DNA of 64,000 bases, from assembly GCF_900187125.1 (NCBI RefSeq), contig NZ_LT906468.1, forward strand, positions 4,030,001 to 4,094,000, given 5' to 3'. The position numbers and the translations under genes were made by a program. Each line of letters begins with the position of its first letter. Position 1 is the stretch's first letter. The notes beneath the pieces were generated by a model. The model ran no database searches, was not told the DNA's origin, and saw only the letters and a list, made by a program, of their open reading frames with translations. Shown in pieces: positions 34,201 to 42,472 of this stretch. Origin of the DNA: Sphingobacterium mizutaii (GTDB lineage: Bacteria; Bacteroidota; Bacteroidia; Sphingobacteriales; Sphingobacteriaceae).

Positions 34201-35150
34201 TGCGAACATTGACAGACCCTATCGGAAGATCATTCAAAGTCCTGCGCGTAAGCCTGCTCGATAGATGCAACTTTGCGTGCACCTATTGTGTATGTGAAGA
34301 TGGAATCACCTCAGCCATAGCAAGGCCGGTTGTGTTGTCCAGCGGTGAGCTCATTGACCTCATAGGTCGCTTGCACGATGTATTGCATCTACAAACAATC
34401 CGTTTAACAGGAGGTGAGCCACTGCTATACCCCGATCTCCCCAAATTAATAACGGGTATTCGACAATTGGGTATCCATGATATTAAAATGACGACAAACG
34501 GCTTTTTATTGACGAAAAAAGTTACTTCTCTCCAAGAAGCCGGCCTTCGATCCATCAATGTCTCGCTAGATGCATTATCCGAAACTTCCTTCTTTAGGGT
34601 CACAAAACGGGCGGGTGTAAAGCAGGTGATCGAGGGAATAATAGCCGCCAAAAAAATAGGGTTGGAGGTAAAAATTAACACGGTGATTATGGCCGGTGAA
34701 AACGATAAGGAGATTCTGCCTTTACTAGATTTTGCCTTTAGACATGGTATTAAAATACGCTTTTTGGAATTGATGGGCATGGGCCATCTATTTGGCGATA
34801 CAGACAGCAAGTTTTTCTCGAGGCAAGCCATGCTGGAAAGAATAAGTAGTTTCTATGCAATCGACGAACAGGCAAAGAAATACGGAGACACCGCAACGTA
34901 CTGGAACACCGCTTGCGGCCATAGCTTCGGGATCATTGCCAATGAAAGCCATCCTTTTTGTGCCGACTGCAATCGTCTGCGATTAGACGCTCAGGGAAAT
35001 ATTTATGGCTGTTTAAGTAGTAATACGCCCATACCTCTTCGGGAGGTCAGCAGTCAGAAAGGATTCGAAACGAGTTTATATGCAGCACTAGGGCAAAAAC
35101 AAATGCAGTTTTCCGGAAGCGAAATAAGTATGTTAACAATTGGAGGATAA
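34200..35150 (+). CDS. moaA: GTP 3',8-cyclase
   Basis: Radical-SAM enzyme for the first step of molybdenum cofactor synthesis, 316 residues. The SAM cluster cysteines are in RCNFACTYC (C23, C27, C30) and the second cluster in FCADCNRLRLD with a further cysteine in YGCL (about 253-270). LTGGEPLLYPDL and TTNGFLL are conserved SAM-binding blocks. The protein ends in Gly-Gly, which active MoaA requires. The start codon shares one base with the stop of the exporter gene, and moaD begins 2 bp after the end. Confidence 0.95.
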   Translation: MRTLTDPIGRSFKVLRVSLLDRCNFACTYCVCEDGITSAIARPVVLSSGELIDLIGRLHDVLHLQTIRLTGGEPLLYPDLPKLITGIRQLGIHDIKMTTNGFLLTKKVTSLQEAGLRSINVSLDALSETSFFRVTKRAGVKQVIEGIIAAKKIGLEVKINTVIMAGENDKEILPLLDFAFRHGIKIRFLELMGMGHLFGDTDSKFFSRQAMLERISSFYAIDEQAKKYGDTATYWNTACGHSFGIIANESHPFCADCNRLRLDAQGNIYGCLSSNTPIPLREVSSQKGFETSLYAALGQKQMQFSGSEISMLTIGG

Positions 35151-35152
35151 AT

Positions 35153-35389
35153 ATGATTACTTTAGAATTTTTTGCGGGATTGAAGGATTATTTCCCTTCC
35201 GTTATGGAGGTCCAAGAGACCCCAGAAGACATCAATCGTTTACGACGTTACCTGATTGACCAGCAATCATTTGCTACAACATTATTGGAGCAATGTCGGT
35301 TTGCGGTAGATGATACGTTTGTTCAGGAGGACTACCAGCTTCGTCAGGGCGACCTTATCTTAGTCATTCCACCCAGTAGCGGAGGCTAA
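35153..35389 (+). CDS. moaD: Molybdopterin synthase sulfur carrier subunit
   Basis: 78-residue ubiquitin-like protein. The terminal Gly-Gly (PPSSGG) is the site of adenylation by MoeB and of the thiocarboxylate. ITLEFFAGLKDYF and the DLILVIPP strand before the tail are typical. It overlaps moaE by one base, so the two synthase subunits are translated together. Confidence 0.92.
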   Translation: MITLEFFAGLKDYFPSVMEVQETPEDINRLRRYLIDQQSFATTLLEQCRFAVDDTFVQEDYQLRQGDLILVIPPSSGG

Positions 35390-35820
35390 TGATGACACAA
35401 CATCTTAGCACCGAAAAAATTGATGTAATGGCACTTTGGAAGCAGGCTCATCATCCAGAAGCAGGGGGAGTCGTGCTGTTTAGTGGCGTAGTACGGAATA
35501 ACCACCAAGGAAAGGAAGTCTCGCACCTTTCTTACGAGGCTGCCGAGCAGATGGCCAACAAGATGATTGCGGCATTACTGGATGAGGCAAAACAACGTTG
35601 GGGACTACAAGTTGCTATCGCCGTCCATCGTTTGGGCAAAGTTTCAGTCATGGAAACAGCAGTGGTGGTCATTACTGCTGCTGCCCATCGTGAGGAAGCC
35701 TACGAAGCCAATCAGGATATCATCGACCGTATCAAACATCATGTACCGCTATGGAAATGTGAGCATTTCGTGGACGGTGAGCGAGCCTGGGGAGGACATT
35801 GCTCCTGTCAACAGAAGTAA
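35389..35820 (+). CDS. moaE: Molybdopterin synthase catalytic subunit
   Basis: 143-residue partner of MoaD that inserts the dithiolene sulfurs into precursor Z. Conserved elements: GGVVLFSGVVRNNHQGKEV, LSYEAAEQMA, VAIAVHRLGKVSVMETAVVV and the carboxy-terminal IKHHVPLWKCEHFVDGERAW. Start codon ATG 35389 overlaps the end of moaD; a second ATG follows at 35392. mobA begins directly after its stop. Confidence 0.95.
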   Translation: MMTQHLSTEKIDVMALWKQAHHPEAGGVVLFSGVVRNNHQGKEVSHLSYEAAEQMANKMIAALLDEAKQRWGLQVAIAVHRLGKVSVMETAVVVITAAAHREEAYEANQDIIDRIKHHVPLWKCEHFVDGERAWGGHCSCQQK

Positions 35821-36492
35821 ATGGACGACATGGAAATCTACTATTTATCAATGGAAAACACAGCACACACATTGTTAGGATTAGTGCTATGCGGAGGTAA
35901 AAGCAGCCGTATGGGAACCGACAAAGGACAGTTACGCAAGGATGGCTGTACTTGGGCCAAACATATGAGCGACAGGTTAGAAAGTCTGGGCCTGGAAACC
36001 TATTTCTCTATTAATCCGCTCCAGCAGAGCACTTATCGTCAGATTTTTTCTTCCGAAACATTGATCATCGATCAAGTCGATGTAAAAGGCCCTTTAGCTG
36101 GTTTGTTGAGCGCTCACCAACTGTTCCCCAAAGCAGACCTCTTCGTGCTACCCTGTGATATGATCGATATTGAAACGCCACTATTACAGCGACTGTTGGA
36201 CATTCGTCGGCAGATTGTGGGGGCTGACGTATATCTGTATACGAAAAATGAACAGATCGAACCCTTGTGTGCCATTTATACCGCTTCCGGACTACAGAAA
36301 TTATTCCTCGATTACCAACATGGGTACCTGACTGGGTTTTCCGTAAAACGTGCTATAAAAAATCTTTGCGCGGTAAAACTCCCTGCTTCGGGGAATGCGA
36401 AAGATTTCCGGAACTACAATACGCCTGATAATATCCGTAAATGGCAAAAAAACGAATTTTTAACCCAACATTTTTTTTACCCAACAAATTGA
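35821..36492 (+). CDS. mobA: Molybdenum cofactor guanylyltransferase
   Basis: Attaches GMP to Mo-molybdopterin; two of these form bis-MGD, the cofactor of NasA-type nitrate reductases. 223 residues with LVLCGGKSSRMGTDKGQL (GTP binding), PLAGLLSAHQ and the LPCDMIDIETPLL metal-site block. The start may be ATG 35821 or ATG 35851 (MENTAHTLLG); the first is directly coupled to the moaE stop. It is the last intact gene of the operon. A decayed cytochrome c peroxidase fragment overlaps its stop codon region. Confidence 0.93.
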   Translation: MDDMEIYYLSMENTAHTLLGLVLCGGKSSRMGTDKGQLRKDGCTWAKHMSDRLESLGLETYFSINPLQQSTYRQIFSSETLIIDQVDVKGPLAGLLSAHQLFPKADLFVLPCDMIDIETPLLQRLLDIRRQIVGADVYLYTKNEQIEPLCAIYTASGLQKLFLDYQHGYLTGFSVKRAIKNLCAVKLPASGNAKDFRNYNTPDNIRKWQKNEFLTQHFFYPTN

Positions 36493-36818
36493 AAGAAATA
36501 TGATCCAGGAAGGTCGGTATTTTTCGGGGCACTGAGAAGATAAAGGCCAGTCTCGTGTAGTGGCGACAAGTAATATTGCGTTAACTTCCCCCTATATACA
36601 TGATGGCGGGTTCGCGACATTTCGAGAGGTCCTAGATCATTATAGTGATCATATCCAACATTTTGAAACACTAAGCCCGTTCCTCATGGACAGCAACGGA
36701 AATATCAGTTTATTTACATCTAACGTCACAAGAAAAAACGGTCATCATCGCGTTTCTAACAACGCTGACAGACAACACTTTTATCACGAATCCCTCATTT
36801 TTAAATCCTTTCCCCTAA
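36485..36818 (+). pseudogene. C-terminal remnant of a di-heme cytochrome c peroxidase
   Basis: The translation of this stretch matches the conserved end of bacterial di-heme peroxidases: GRYFSGH, then a TGA stop (36533-36535), then EDKGQSRVVATSNIALTSPY, HDGGFATFREVLDHYSDHIQ and LMDSNGNISLFT. A frame change near 36722 then gives TSQEKTVIIAFLTTLTDNTF and PSFLNPFP with a natural TAA at 36816. The heme-binding halves are missing. One in-frame stop, one frameshift and a missing 5' portion show that it is dead. It is not visible as a single open frame, which is why it is easily overlooked. Confidence 0.8.
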
Positions 36819-36834
36819 ATAATCATAATCTGAT

Positions 36835-37318
36835 ATGAAAACTATATTATAATACGCTTTAACGACCCTTTTAAATGGGGAGAATCCATGCCCAAATACT
36901 TTTGGAAATCGGTAGCGATGTAACCCAAAAATGTACATTGTCGATGGCGGAGTTAAATCGTTTACCTATGCAGCGTTATCCGGCCACGCACCAACAAGGT
37001 GATACGGTGGTATATGACGTCGTTCGTTTGGAGGATTTTTTTGCATTGGCCGGTGTATCTACCAGGGATCAGTTAATAGGAAAGGGACTTCAGAAGGTTG
37101 TTGTCGTGACGGCCGGCGATGGTTACAAGGTGGTATTCTCCTTGCAAGAACTTGATCCGAAAATGGAAGGAGGCTCAGTTTTGCTCGGTATTGGGCATGT
37201 TGGGAAGCCGCTGAATAAGCAGGTAGGTCCCTAGCAGATCATCGCTCCAAACGACAGGTTACATTCACAGTGGATACGAGAAGGCAGACACATAAGCATA
37301 CCTTACAATTCAGGCTAA
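36835..37318 (+). pseudogene. Decayed molybdopterin-binding oxidoreductase-like gene
   Basis: Relic of a small secreted protein with the sulfite-oxidase-type molybdopterin domain. The ATG at 36835 begins what may be a signal peptide but stops after MKTIL. The main frame (from 36875) contains LSMAELNRLPMQRY, YDVVRLEDFFALAGVST and VVTAGDGYKVVFSLQELDP, the family's typical blocks. A TAG at 37232 follows GKPLNKQVGP, and the expected continuation (QIIAPNDRLHSQWIREGRHI) is still readable in the same frame up to TAA 37316. One N-terminal frameshift and one internal stop make it a recent pseudogene. Intact homologs I know of are about 170 residues long. Confidence 0.75.
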
Positions 37319-37329
37319 AAATTAATTTA

Positions 37330-38013
37330 TTACAACCTGCTATAATATAACAGCTTTTCTCTATTTTTTATTTTGATACGTCTATTGACTAGTTCAACAA
37401 TATCTTCTGCGATCAGTTCAGCAATCATGCGATACACACTCTCGTAAGTTGACCCCACATAAGCCGCCAAATCTGTCTTAGACAGCATCAATTTAATATA
37501 TCCCTCGTTATCCGTACCCATTTTCTCCTCCAACTGAAAAAAACACCATGCAAGTCTTCCTTTAACCGATAAATGAACCTGATTATTCGCTTTTCGTTCA
37601 GAAACCTGTAGTTCATCCGCATAAAACATCAGCATGGCGTATGTTAATGCGGGATTCGTTCTCAATAATTTTTTAAAAAAATCGAAGGGAACAAAACACA
37701 GTATACAATTTTCTAAACAAGTAGCCGATATCGGAAAAGTAGGTTTATCTCCCGGCATACCACGATGTCCTATAATCTCTCCTTTGTTAGCAAAACGTAC
37801 AATACTTTCTTTATCTCCATGTCTTTTATGTACTTTGACCAATCCTTCTTGAACAAAATACACACCTTTAGCTTCCTCTCCTTCATGAATGATTTGCTGT
37901 CCCTTTTTTGCTTTGATAACCTGTCGCCGGTTTTCGATATTTTCCCACCAATCTTGCCCAGAATGGCGGCACATAAAACAAGAGTGATCGCACGCCTTTA
38001 GTTTTTTGCTCAT
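37330..38013 (-). CDS. Crp/Fnr-family regulator with two C-x3-C-x2-C motifs
   Basis: 227-residue regulator, predicted cytoplasmic. I use ATG 38013 (MSKKLKACDHSCFMC); an upstream in-frame ATG exists at 38073. The effector domain spans about residues 30-120 (GQQIIHEGEEAKGVYFVQEGL, KGEIIGHRGM). The winged helix contains SKTDLAAYVGSTYESVYRMI, in which E and R of the Fnr recognition helix are kept. Cysteines 8, 12 and 15 and cysteines 99, 103 and 106 both form C-x3-C-x2-C. Fnr itself uses three N-terminal cysteines plus one in the middle to hold an oxygen-labile [4Fe-4S] cluster, so a redox or NO sensor is plausible. Its location next to the nitrate operon suggests control of it. Confidence 0.85.
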   Translation of the reverse strand: MSKKLKACDHSCFMCRHSGQDWWENIENRRQVIKAKKGQQIIHEGEEAKGVYFVQEGLVKVHKRHGDKESIVRFANKGEIIGHRGMPGDKPTFPISATCLENCILCFVPFDFFKKLLRTNPALTYAMLMFYADELQVSERKANNQVHLSVKGRLAWCFFQLEEKMGTDNEGYIKLMLSKTDLAAYVGSTYESVYRMIAELIAEDIVELVNRRIKIKNREKLLYYSRL

Positions 38014-38065
38014 TTGCTTTTTGGTTATTGTTGTTCCTTGCTTACAATATCTTCTTTTAAAAAAA

Positions 38066-38089
38066 TGACACAACCTGAAAACAGTGTCA
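38066..38089. promoter_or_regulatory. Inverted repeat upstream of the Crp/Fnr gene
   Basis: TGACAC (38066-38071), 12 bp, GTGTCA (38084-38089): a perfect interrupted palindrome 53-76 bp upstream of the regulator's ATG. TGTGA/TCACA-like symmetry suits a Crp-type protein, so autoregulation is possible. Confidence 0.4.
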
Positions 38090-39085
38090 AAAAAAATTGA
38101 TAATGGTATCCGACACTCTATTTGATAACTAATGTTCCTTGTAATTCTCGTGCAAAAATACTAGAATAACCCGAAGTGTATTATAGAAAAAGTTACTCGC
38201 ATCATCAAAAAAACCATATTGTATTGATTTTTCAGATAAATATAACCACATAAACCTAGTGGCAAATTACAAATAGAGGTTTTTGTGCCTCTCAAAATTT
38301 ACATTTTTATGTATGGGCTTCATGCAGTATGTTCAATAAGTGCGTATTTCAGAACTTTGGTTTATCACGAGCATCAGTACATGAAATTCATCATTTGAGA
38401 GAAATAGAGGTAAGGTATATTTGTCACACACAATTCAACTGGACCTGTTTAATGAAGTGAGTATTGACTTGCAAACACCTAAAATGACAAATCAAAAAGA
38501 CTACAAGCCATAATTTTATTCATTTAAAAAATATAGATGCATAAAAATTCCTATCTAAAGGTGTTTCCATACAGAATTTGTTGTTACTCTCAGAATTGGC
38601 CCTCCCTGTCCGTTTCAGACCAGTTGAAACTGTCCATTTTGATCAGGTGGTTTTCCTGAAATAAACTGGTCATCGATCTATTTCCACAGATCGATCAATG
38701 CAGATATTCAGCCTAATGAAGTTTTCCAAATTGGACAGATTCCGTCGGTATTTAATCCTTTTCTGTATGTATGCCGCGTATTCGGAGGTCCCTACAAAGC
38801 TTGGTTACTATTAAACTTTTCAACCATTTATTAACACCATATACAGGCACGCCTAGATAAGTTTAGCTATAGGACAAATCGGTCAATACACAAGCAAGAG
38901 AGAAATCCTAGAAGAAATAATGAAATTGCATCCAAGAAAAAAGTCTACTTTCGCATTTTCTTGTTGATATTTTTTATTTTAGCTAAATAGCAATTGCAGC
39001 TAAAACGTATGCCAAACCAGTGAGTTATTCGGTGAGTAGGGAAATTTGCTGTTTGTAAAACCCTGATAAAGAGATTGATGCTGTT
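38090..39085. other. About 1 kb without recognisable genes at the island end
   Basis: No reading frame here has family features. Two inverted repeats stand out: GACCAGTT (38618-38625) with AACTGGTC (38664-38671), and ATCGATCT (38672-38679) with AGATCGAT (38688-38695). The stretch around 38590-38800 has the look of an eroded insertion sequence but I cannot name it. The right-end island repeat lies at 39019-39037. Confidence 0.55.
39019..39037 (+). repeat. Right-end island repeat
   Basis: AGTGAGTTATTCGGTGAGT, 18 of 19 identical to 12712-12730, 49 bp before the attR-type tRNA fragment. Two GTGAGT units 12 bp apart are again present. Confidence 0.6.
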
Positions 39086-39106
39086 GGGGTTCGATTCCCC
39101 TACGGG
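39086..39106. other. attR-type copy of the tRNA-Glu 3' end
   Basis: These 21 bp equal 12587-12607 of tRNA-Glu. Only the T loop and acceptor half are present, and the end reads GGCCACAG instead of CTACCA, so it is not a functional tRNA. It is followed by a terminator similar to the one behind tRNA-Glu. Confidence 0.85.
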
Positions 39107-39138
39107 GCCACAGACTTAAAAGTCAAAACATATCAAAA

Positions 39139-39171
39139 GCCTGCAAATCAAATGTTTGCAGGTTTTTTTTG
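39139..39171 (+). terminator. Terminator behind the tRNA fragment
   Basis: CCTGCAAA (39140-39147) pairs with TTTGCAGG (39155-39162) and eight T follow. It resembles the tRNA-Glu terminator at 12638-12669 and is probably the original chromosomal one displaced by the island. Confidence 0.8.
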
Positions 39172-39270
39172 TTTTATAGGTGTCTACAAATATTTCAACT
39201 TTTCCGGGGTCAAAATATGCGAATAGCCATATAAAGTATTTCAAAATCAAAAAAAGCTTGATAACTATCG

Positions 39271-40623
39271 CTAAGCTGTTCTTGTGGCTTTTATACGCAG
39301 TACACTTATCGCAGCAAGAATCATTAATCCCCCAGCAGATACCAAAGCAAATACAGTCTGTCCGCTAAAAGCATATTTAACCAGGTAGCCACCTATTACC
39401 CCACTGACGATCTGGGGAAAAGTAATAAAGAAATTAAAAAGCCCCATATATACTCCCATTTTCTTTGTTGGTAAACTATCACTCAGAATAGCATACGGCA
39501 TTGCCAGAATACTTCCCCAAGCAATACCGACTCCGATCATTGAAATAACCAAAACCGTCGGATCGTTAATAAGGTAAATTGAGCTTAAAGCAACTCCTCC
39601 TACCAGCAATGAACATGCGTGTGTAGATTTTTGTCCGATTCGACGAGCAATACGGGGTAAAAAAAGTGCATAAATAGCCGATACGGCATTGTAAATACCA
39701 AAAAGTACGCCTACCCAGTTGGCGGCATTCGCATATCCAAGGGATGTCGTGTCTCCTGATTTTACATCATAGATATGTTCAGCAATAGCAGGAGTCGTAA
39801 AAACCCACATGAGAAACAATGCAAACCAAGAGAAAAACTGAACCAGTCCCAGTTGCTTCATAACGACAGGCATATGCTTGATATCATACAGCAGCCCAGT
39901 AAAAAAACTCTTTTTTGAAGCTTCCTCTACAGCCAATTCAGTGGATGGTTCATCAAAATTCGCCAACTCCTCAGGCGTGTATTCTTTTGTCGTGCATACT
40001 GTCCAAAGTATACTCACAACCAAAACAAAAGCCCCTACATAAAAAGAATAGATCACATTATCCGGAACAAAACCAACCTCCGCAACTTTAGAGATACCTA
40101 CATACTCTGCTAAGATATAGGGTAGCCACGAACCTATAACAGCTCCTAATCCGATTAAAAATGTTTGAATAGAAAAGCCCAGACTGCGCTGTTCACTTGA
40201 CAAGTTATCAGCAATTAGTGCCCTGAACGGTTCCATTGTCACATTTATAGACGCATCCATAATCATCAGCATACCTGCTCCAATCATCAAAGGAGGTAGA
40301 ATCGCTGTTAACACAGCCGCATTAGGCATCAAAACCAGTGCTATAGCGGTAAATATAGCTCCTCCGAGAAAATAGGGTCTTCGTCGTCCTAATTTATTCC
40401 ACGTTCGATCACTATAATGTCCTATAATGGGCTGAACAATCATGCCTGTCAACGGAGCCGCCAACCAAAACAATGACAAGTGCTCAACATCTGCACCAAA
40501 CGTTTGTAATATTCGGGAAGCATTTCCGTTTTGTAGGGCAAAACCCATCTGAATACCTAGGAACCCTATACTCATATTAAAAATCTGAGCAAGACTAAGT
40601 TTAGGTTTATATATACGATTCAT
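39271..40623 (-). CDS. MFS sugar transporter (maltose/oligosaccharide type)
   Basis: 450-residue inner-membrane carrier with about twelve transmembrane segments, of the SLC45/GPH-like group that takes up maltose or sucrose by proton symport. The N-terminus IGFLGIQMGFALQNGNASRI and the loop GHYSDRTWNKLGRRRPYF are characteristic. It is the last gene of the starch operon, 3 bp after the preceding amylase gene, and fits import of maltose for the maltose phosphorylase encoded upstream. A subfamily name would need a tree. Confidence 0.87.
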   Translation of the reverse strand: MNRIYKPKLSLAQIFNMSIGFLGIQMGFALQNGNASRILQTFGADVEHLSLFWLAAPLTGMIVQPIIGHYSDRTWNKLGRRRPYFLGGAIFTAIALVLMPNAAVLTAILPPLMIGAGMLMIMDASINVTMEPFRALIADNLSSEQRSLGFSIQTFLIGLGAVIGSWLPYILAEYVGISKVAEVGFVPDNVIYSFYVGAFVLVVSILWTVCTTKEYTPEELANFDEPSTELAVEEASKKSFFTGLLYDIKHMPVVMKQLGLVQFFSWFALFLMWVFTTPAIAEHIYDVKSGDTTSLGYANAANWVGVLFGIYNAVSAIYALFLPRIARRIGQKSTHACSLLVGGVALSSIYLINDPTVLVISMIGVGIAWGSILAMPYAILSDSLPTKKMGVYMGLFNFFITFPQIVSGVIGGYLVKYAFSGQTVFALVSAGGLMILAAISVLRIKATRTA

Positions 40624-40626
40624 CTT

Positions 40627-42450
40627 TTAAAACTTAAGTATCTGTGCTTGATTCGCTTCTAATTTCAAATCAATCTGGTTACTGAATTTATTTACTGTTA
40701 TCGCTTCTTGCCCAAGCAGATCTTTAAATACAAGCTGCTTTCCTTCCATATGAAATGCCTGAATAACATCATCCGGCAAGATCAACGTGAAATTTTGAAC
40801 TGCCTTTTCAAAATTGGCAATTACCAGTAAACGTTCATTATGCGTATAACGAAGATACGCATAAATGCGATTTGGAAAATTAGGTTGTACTTGTTGGGTA
40901 GCCATCAGATCATAGAAGCCGCCGGCCTGTATACTCTGCTCTGTCTTGACAATATTAAATAAAGCTTTGTAAAAAGCTCTTAACCGCACTTCATTTTCAG
41001 CAAGCAAACCACCATCAAACTTCCCTTTGTTCATCCATTTTTGGTGCTGTGGTACTCCCCAGTAATCAAAAATAGAGGTACGGCCGTCTTCTCCCCCGAA
41101 TCCTTCATGTCCGATACCAGGTTCCCCGACTTCTTGTCCGGAATAGATCATAACAGGTCCTGTAGCCATGGTAGCACTCAGTACCATAGCCGGTATTGCC
41201 ACGAATGGATCACCTGCAAAGTCTTTTGAAGCAATACGCTGTTCATCATGATTTTCCAGAAAACGTAACATTCGTGCAGAATATCCCTTAACTTCATTCC
41301 TCCACACATCTTGAATACCTCTTACACCAGCATAGTCGTCATTTCGCATAAGCATTTTTAAGGTATCATAAAGCCCTACCTTGTCATACAAAAAATCAAA
41401 CTTCCCGGTAGTATAAAAGTTAGCATATTCCTGCTTGTTATACGCTTCCCCAATAAACAATATATCCGGATGGCTTTTCTTAACTTCATCATTCACCCAG
41501 GCCCAAAACTCCACGGGAACCATCTCCACCATATCACACCGAAATCCATCAACTCCCTTTCCGGCCCAGAACAAAAGTATATCGCGCATCTTGAACCATA
41601 ATGGAGGAACAGGGTCGAAATGCTTCGTCTCATTGCGTTGAAAATCTACACCATAATTAAGTTTAACGGTCTCAAACCAGTCATCCTTGGCTGGAGAAGA
41701 CGAGAACACATTATTTCCGGTAGCTTTTGCAGGACTTTCAGGAAAACTTCCATTCTTCAAGACATTATAAAATTCGCCTCCGCCGGGAATATATCCGCCG
41801 GGCACCTGAAAATCACTATCGGGGATGTAATAAAAATCATTTGCAGGCAAAAACTGTTTTGTCTTATCATCGTCCACACCAAAATCCTTTACGTTGTCAG
41901 GCTTACTATCAGAATAATAGGTTCGTGCGACATGGTTTGGAATAAAATCTATAATGACCTTCATCTTATGCTGATGTGTCCGCTCGATCAACTGCTCAAA
42001 CTCCTGCATTCGTCTGCTTACATCAACAGCGAAATCCGGACACACATCATAATAGTCTTTAATGGCATATGGTGAACCCGCCCTACCCTTGACCACATCC
42101 GGGTCATCCGGCTTAATCCCGTAGGCGCTGTAATCTGTCATTGTCGCATGTTCGATCACACCGGTATACCACATATGCGTAATTCCCAAATCATAAAGCT
42201 CCTGAAGTGCCGTAGCGGTAAAATCATTAAACTTACCTACACCATTTTCTTCTATTGAACCATAATATTTGTTGGTTGTATGGGTATTTCCAAAATGCCT
42301 TACCAGGGCCTGATAAATAACAAATTTATTATTTACCAAAGGTTCATTCAACGTGTTTTCTTTATTAAGCAAATCAAGCTGATTAGCGCCTGACGAACAG
42401 GATACAACCATAAGCAGTATTATCAATATTCCCCAAAGACTGTTTTTCAT
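40627..42450 (-). CDS. GH13 alpha-amylase family lipoprotein
   Basis: Start ATG 42450 gives a lipoprotein signal (SLWGILIILLMVVSCSSG, lipid on the cysteine) and 607 residues; an upstream in-frame start would overlap the GH97 gene. The GH13 barrel is recognised by VIIDFIPNHVAR, GFRCDMVEM (nucleophile aspartate, near residue 302), LFIGEAYN (acid/base glutamate, near 333) and LENHDEQRIA (third acid, near 398). It ends with a beta domain (LLVIANFEKAVQNFTLIL). It probably cuts maltooligosaccharides in the periplasm or at the surface. It lies 22 bp after the GH97 gene. Confidence 0.9.
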   Translation of the reverse strand: MKNSLWGILIILLMVVSCSSGANQLDLLNKENTLNEPLVNNKFVIYQALVRHFGNTHTTNKYYGSIEENGVGKFNDFTATALQELYDLGITHMWYTGVIEHATMTDYSAYGIKPDDPDVVKGRAGSPYAIKDYYDVCPDFAVDVSRRMQEFEQLIERTHQHKMKVIIDFIPNHVARTYYSDSKPDNVKDFGVDDDKTKQFLPANDFYYIPDSDFQVPGGYIPGGGEFYNVLKNGSFPESPAKATGNNVFSSSPAKDDWFETVKLNYGVDFQRNETKHFDPVPPLWFKMRDILLFWAGKGVDGFRCDMVEMVPVEFWAWVNDEVKKSHPDILFIGEAYNKQEYANFYTTGKFDFLYDKVGLYDTLKMLMRNDDYAGVRGIQDVWRNEVKGYSARMLRFLENHDEQRIASKDFAGDPFVAIPAMVLSATMATGPVMIYSGQEVGEPGIGHEGFGGEDGRTSIFDYWGVPQHQKWMNKGKFDGGLLAENEVRLRAFYKALFNIVKTEQSIQAGGFYDLMATQQVQPNFPNRIYAYLRYTHNERLLVIANFEKAVQNFTLILPDDVIQAFHMEGKQLVFKDLLGQEAITVNKFSNQIDLKLEANQAQILKF

Positions 42451-42472
42451 CTGCTGTAACTTTATAAATGCT

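Larger units (their letters stand above)
12587..39106. mobile_element. 26.5-kb genomic island in tRNA-Glu
   Basis: The island is bounded by the 21-bp tRNA repeats, with related terminator sequences behind each repeat and a 19-bp repeat near each end (12712-12730 and 39019-39037). Contents: a frameshifted tyrosine integrase, a truncated PKD-like gene, an esterase-carrying composite transposon, a nitrate assimilation and molybdenum cofactor operon, two pseudogenes and a Crp/Fnr regulator. The nitrate block is visibly richer in G+C and uses more C/G-ending codons than the flanking chromosome. I see no conjugation or plasmid replication genes, so transfer would need helper functions. The broken integrase suggests it is now fixed. 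Confidence 0.85.

Noticed and set aside
36533..36535. Selenocysteine or stop-codon readthrough in the peroxidase relic and at TAG 37232
   Set aside because: No SECIS-like structure was recognised, and additional frameshifts in both relics show ordinary decay.
39086..39113. A second tRNA-Glu gene
   Set aside because: Only the T arm and acceptor half are present. Sequence before 39081 shows no D arm or anticodon arm, and the 3' end does not read CCA.
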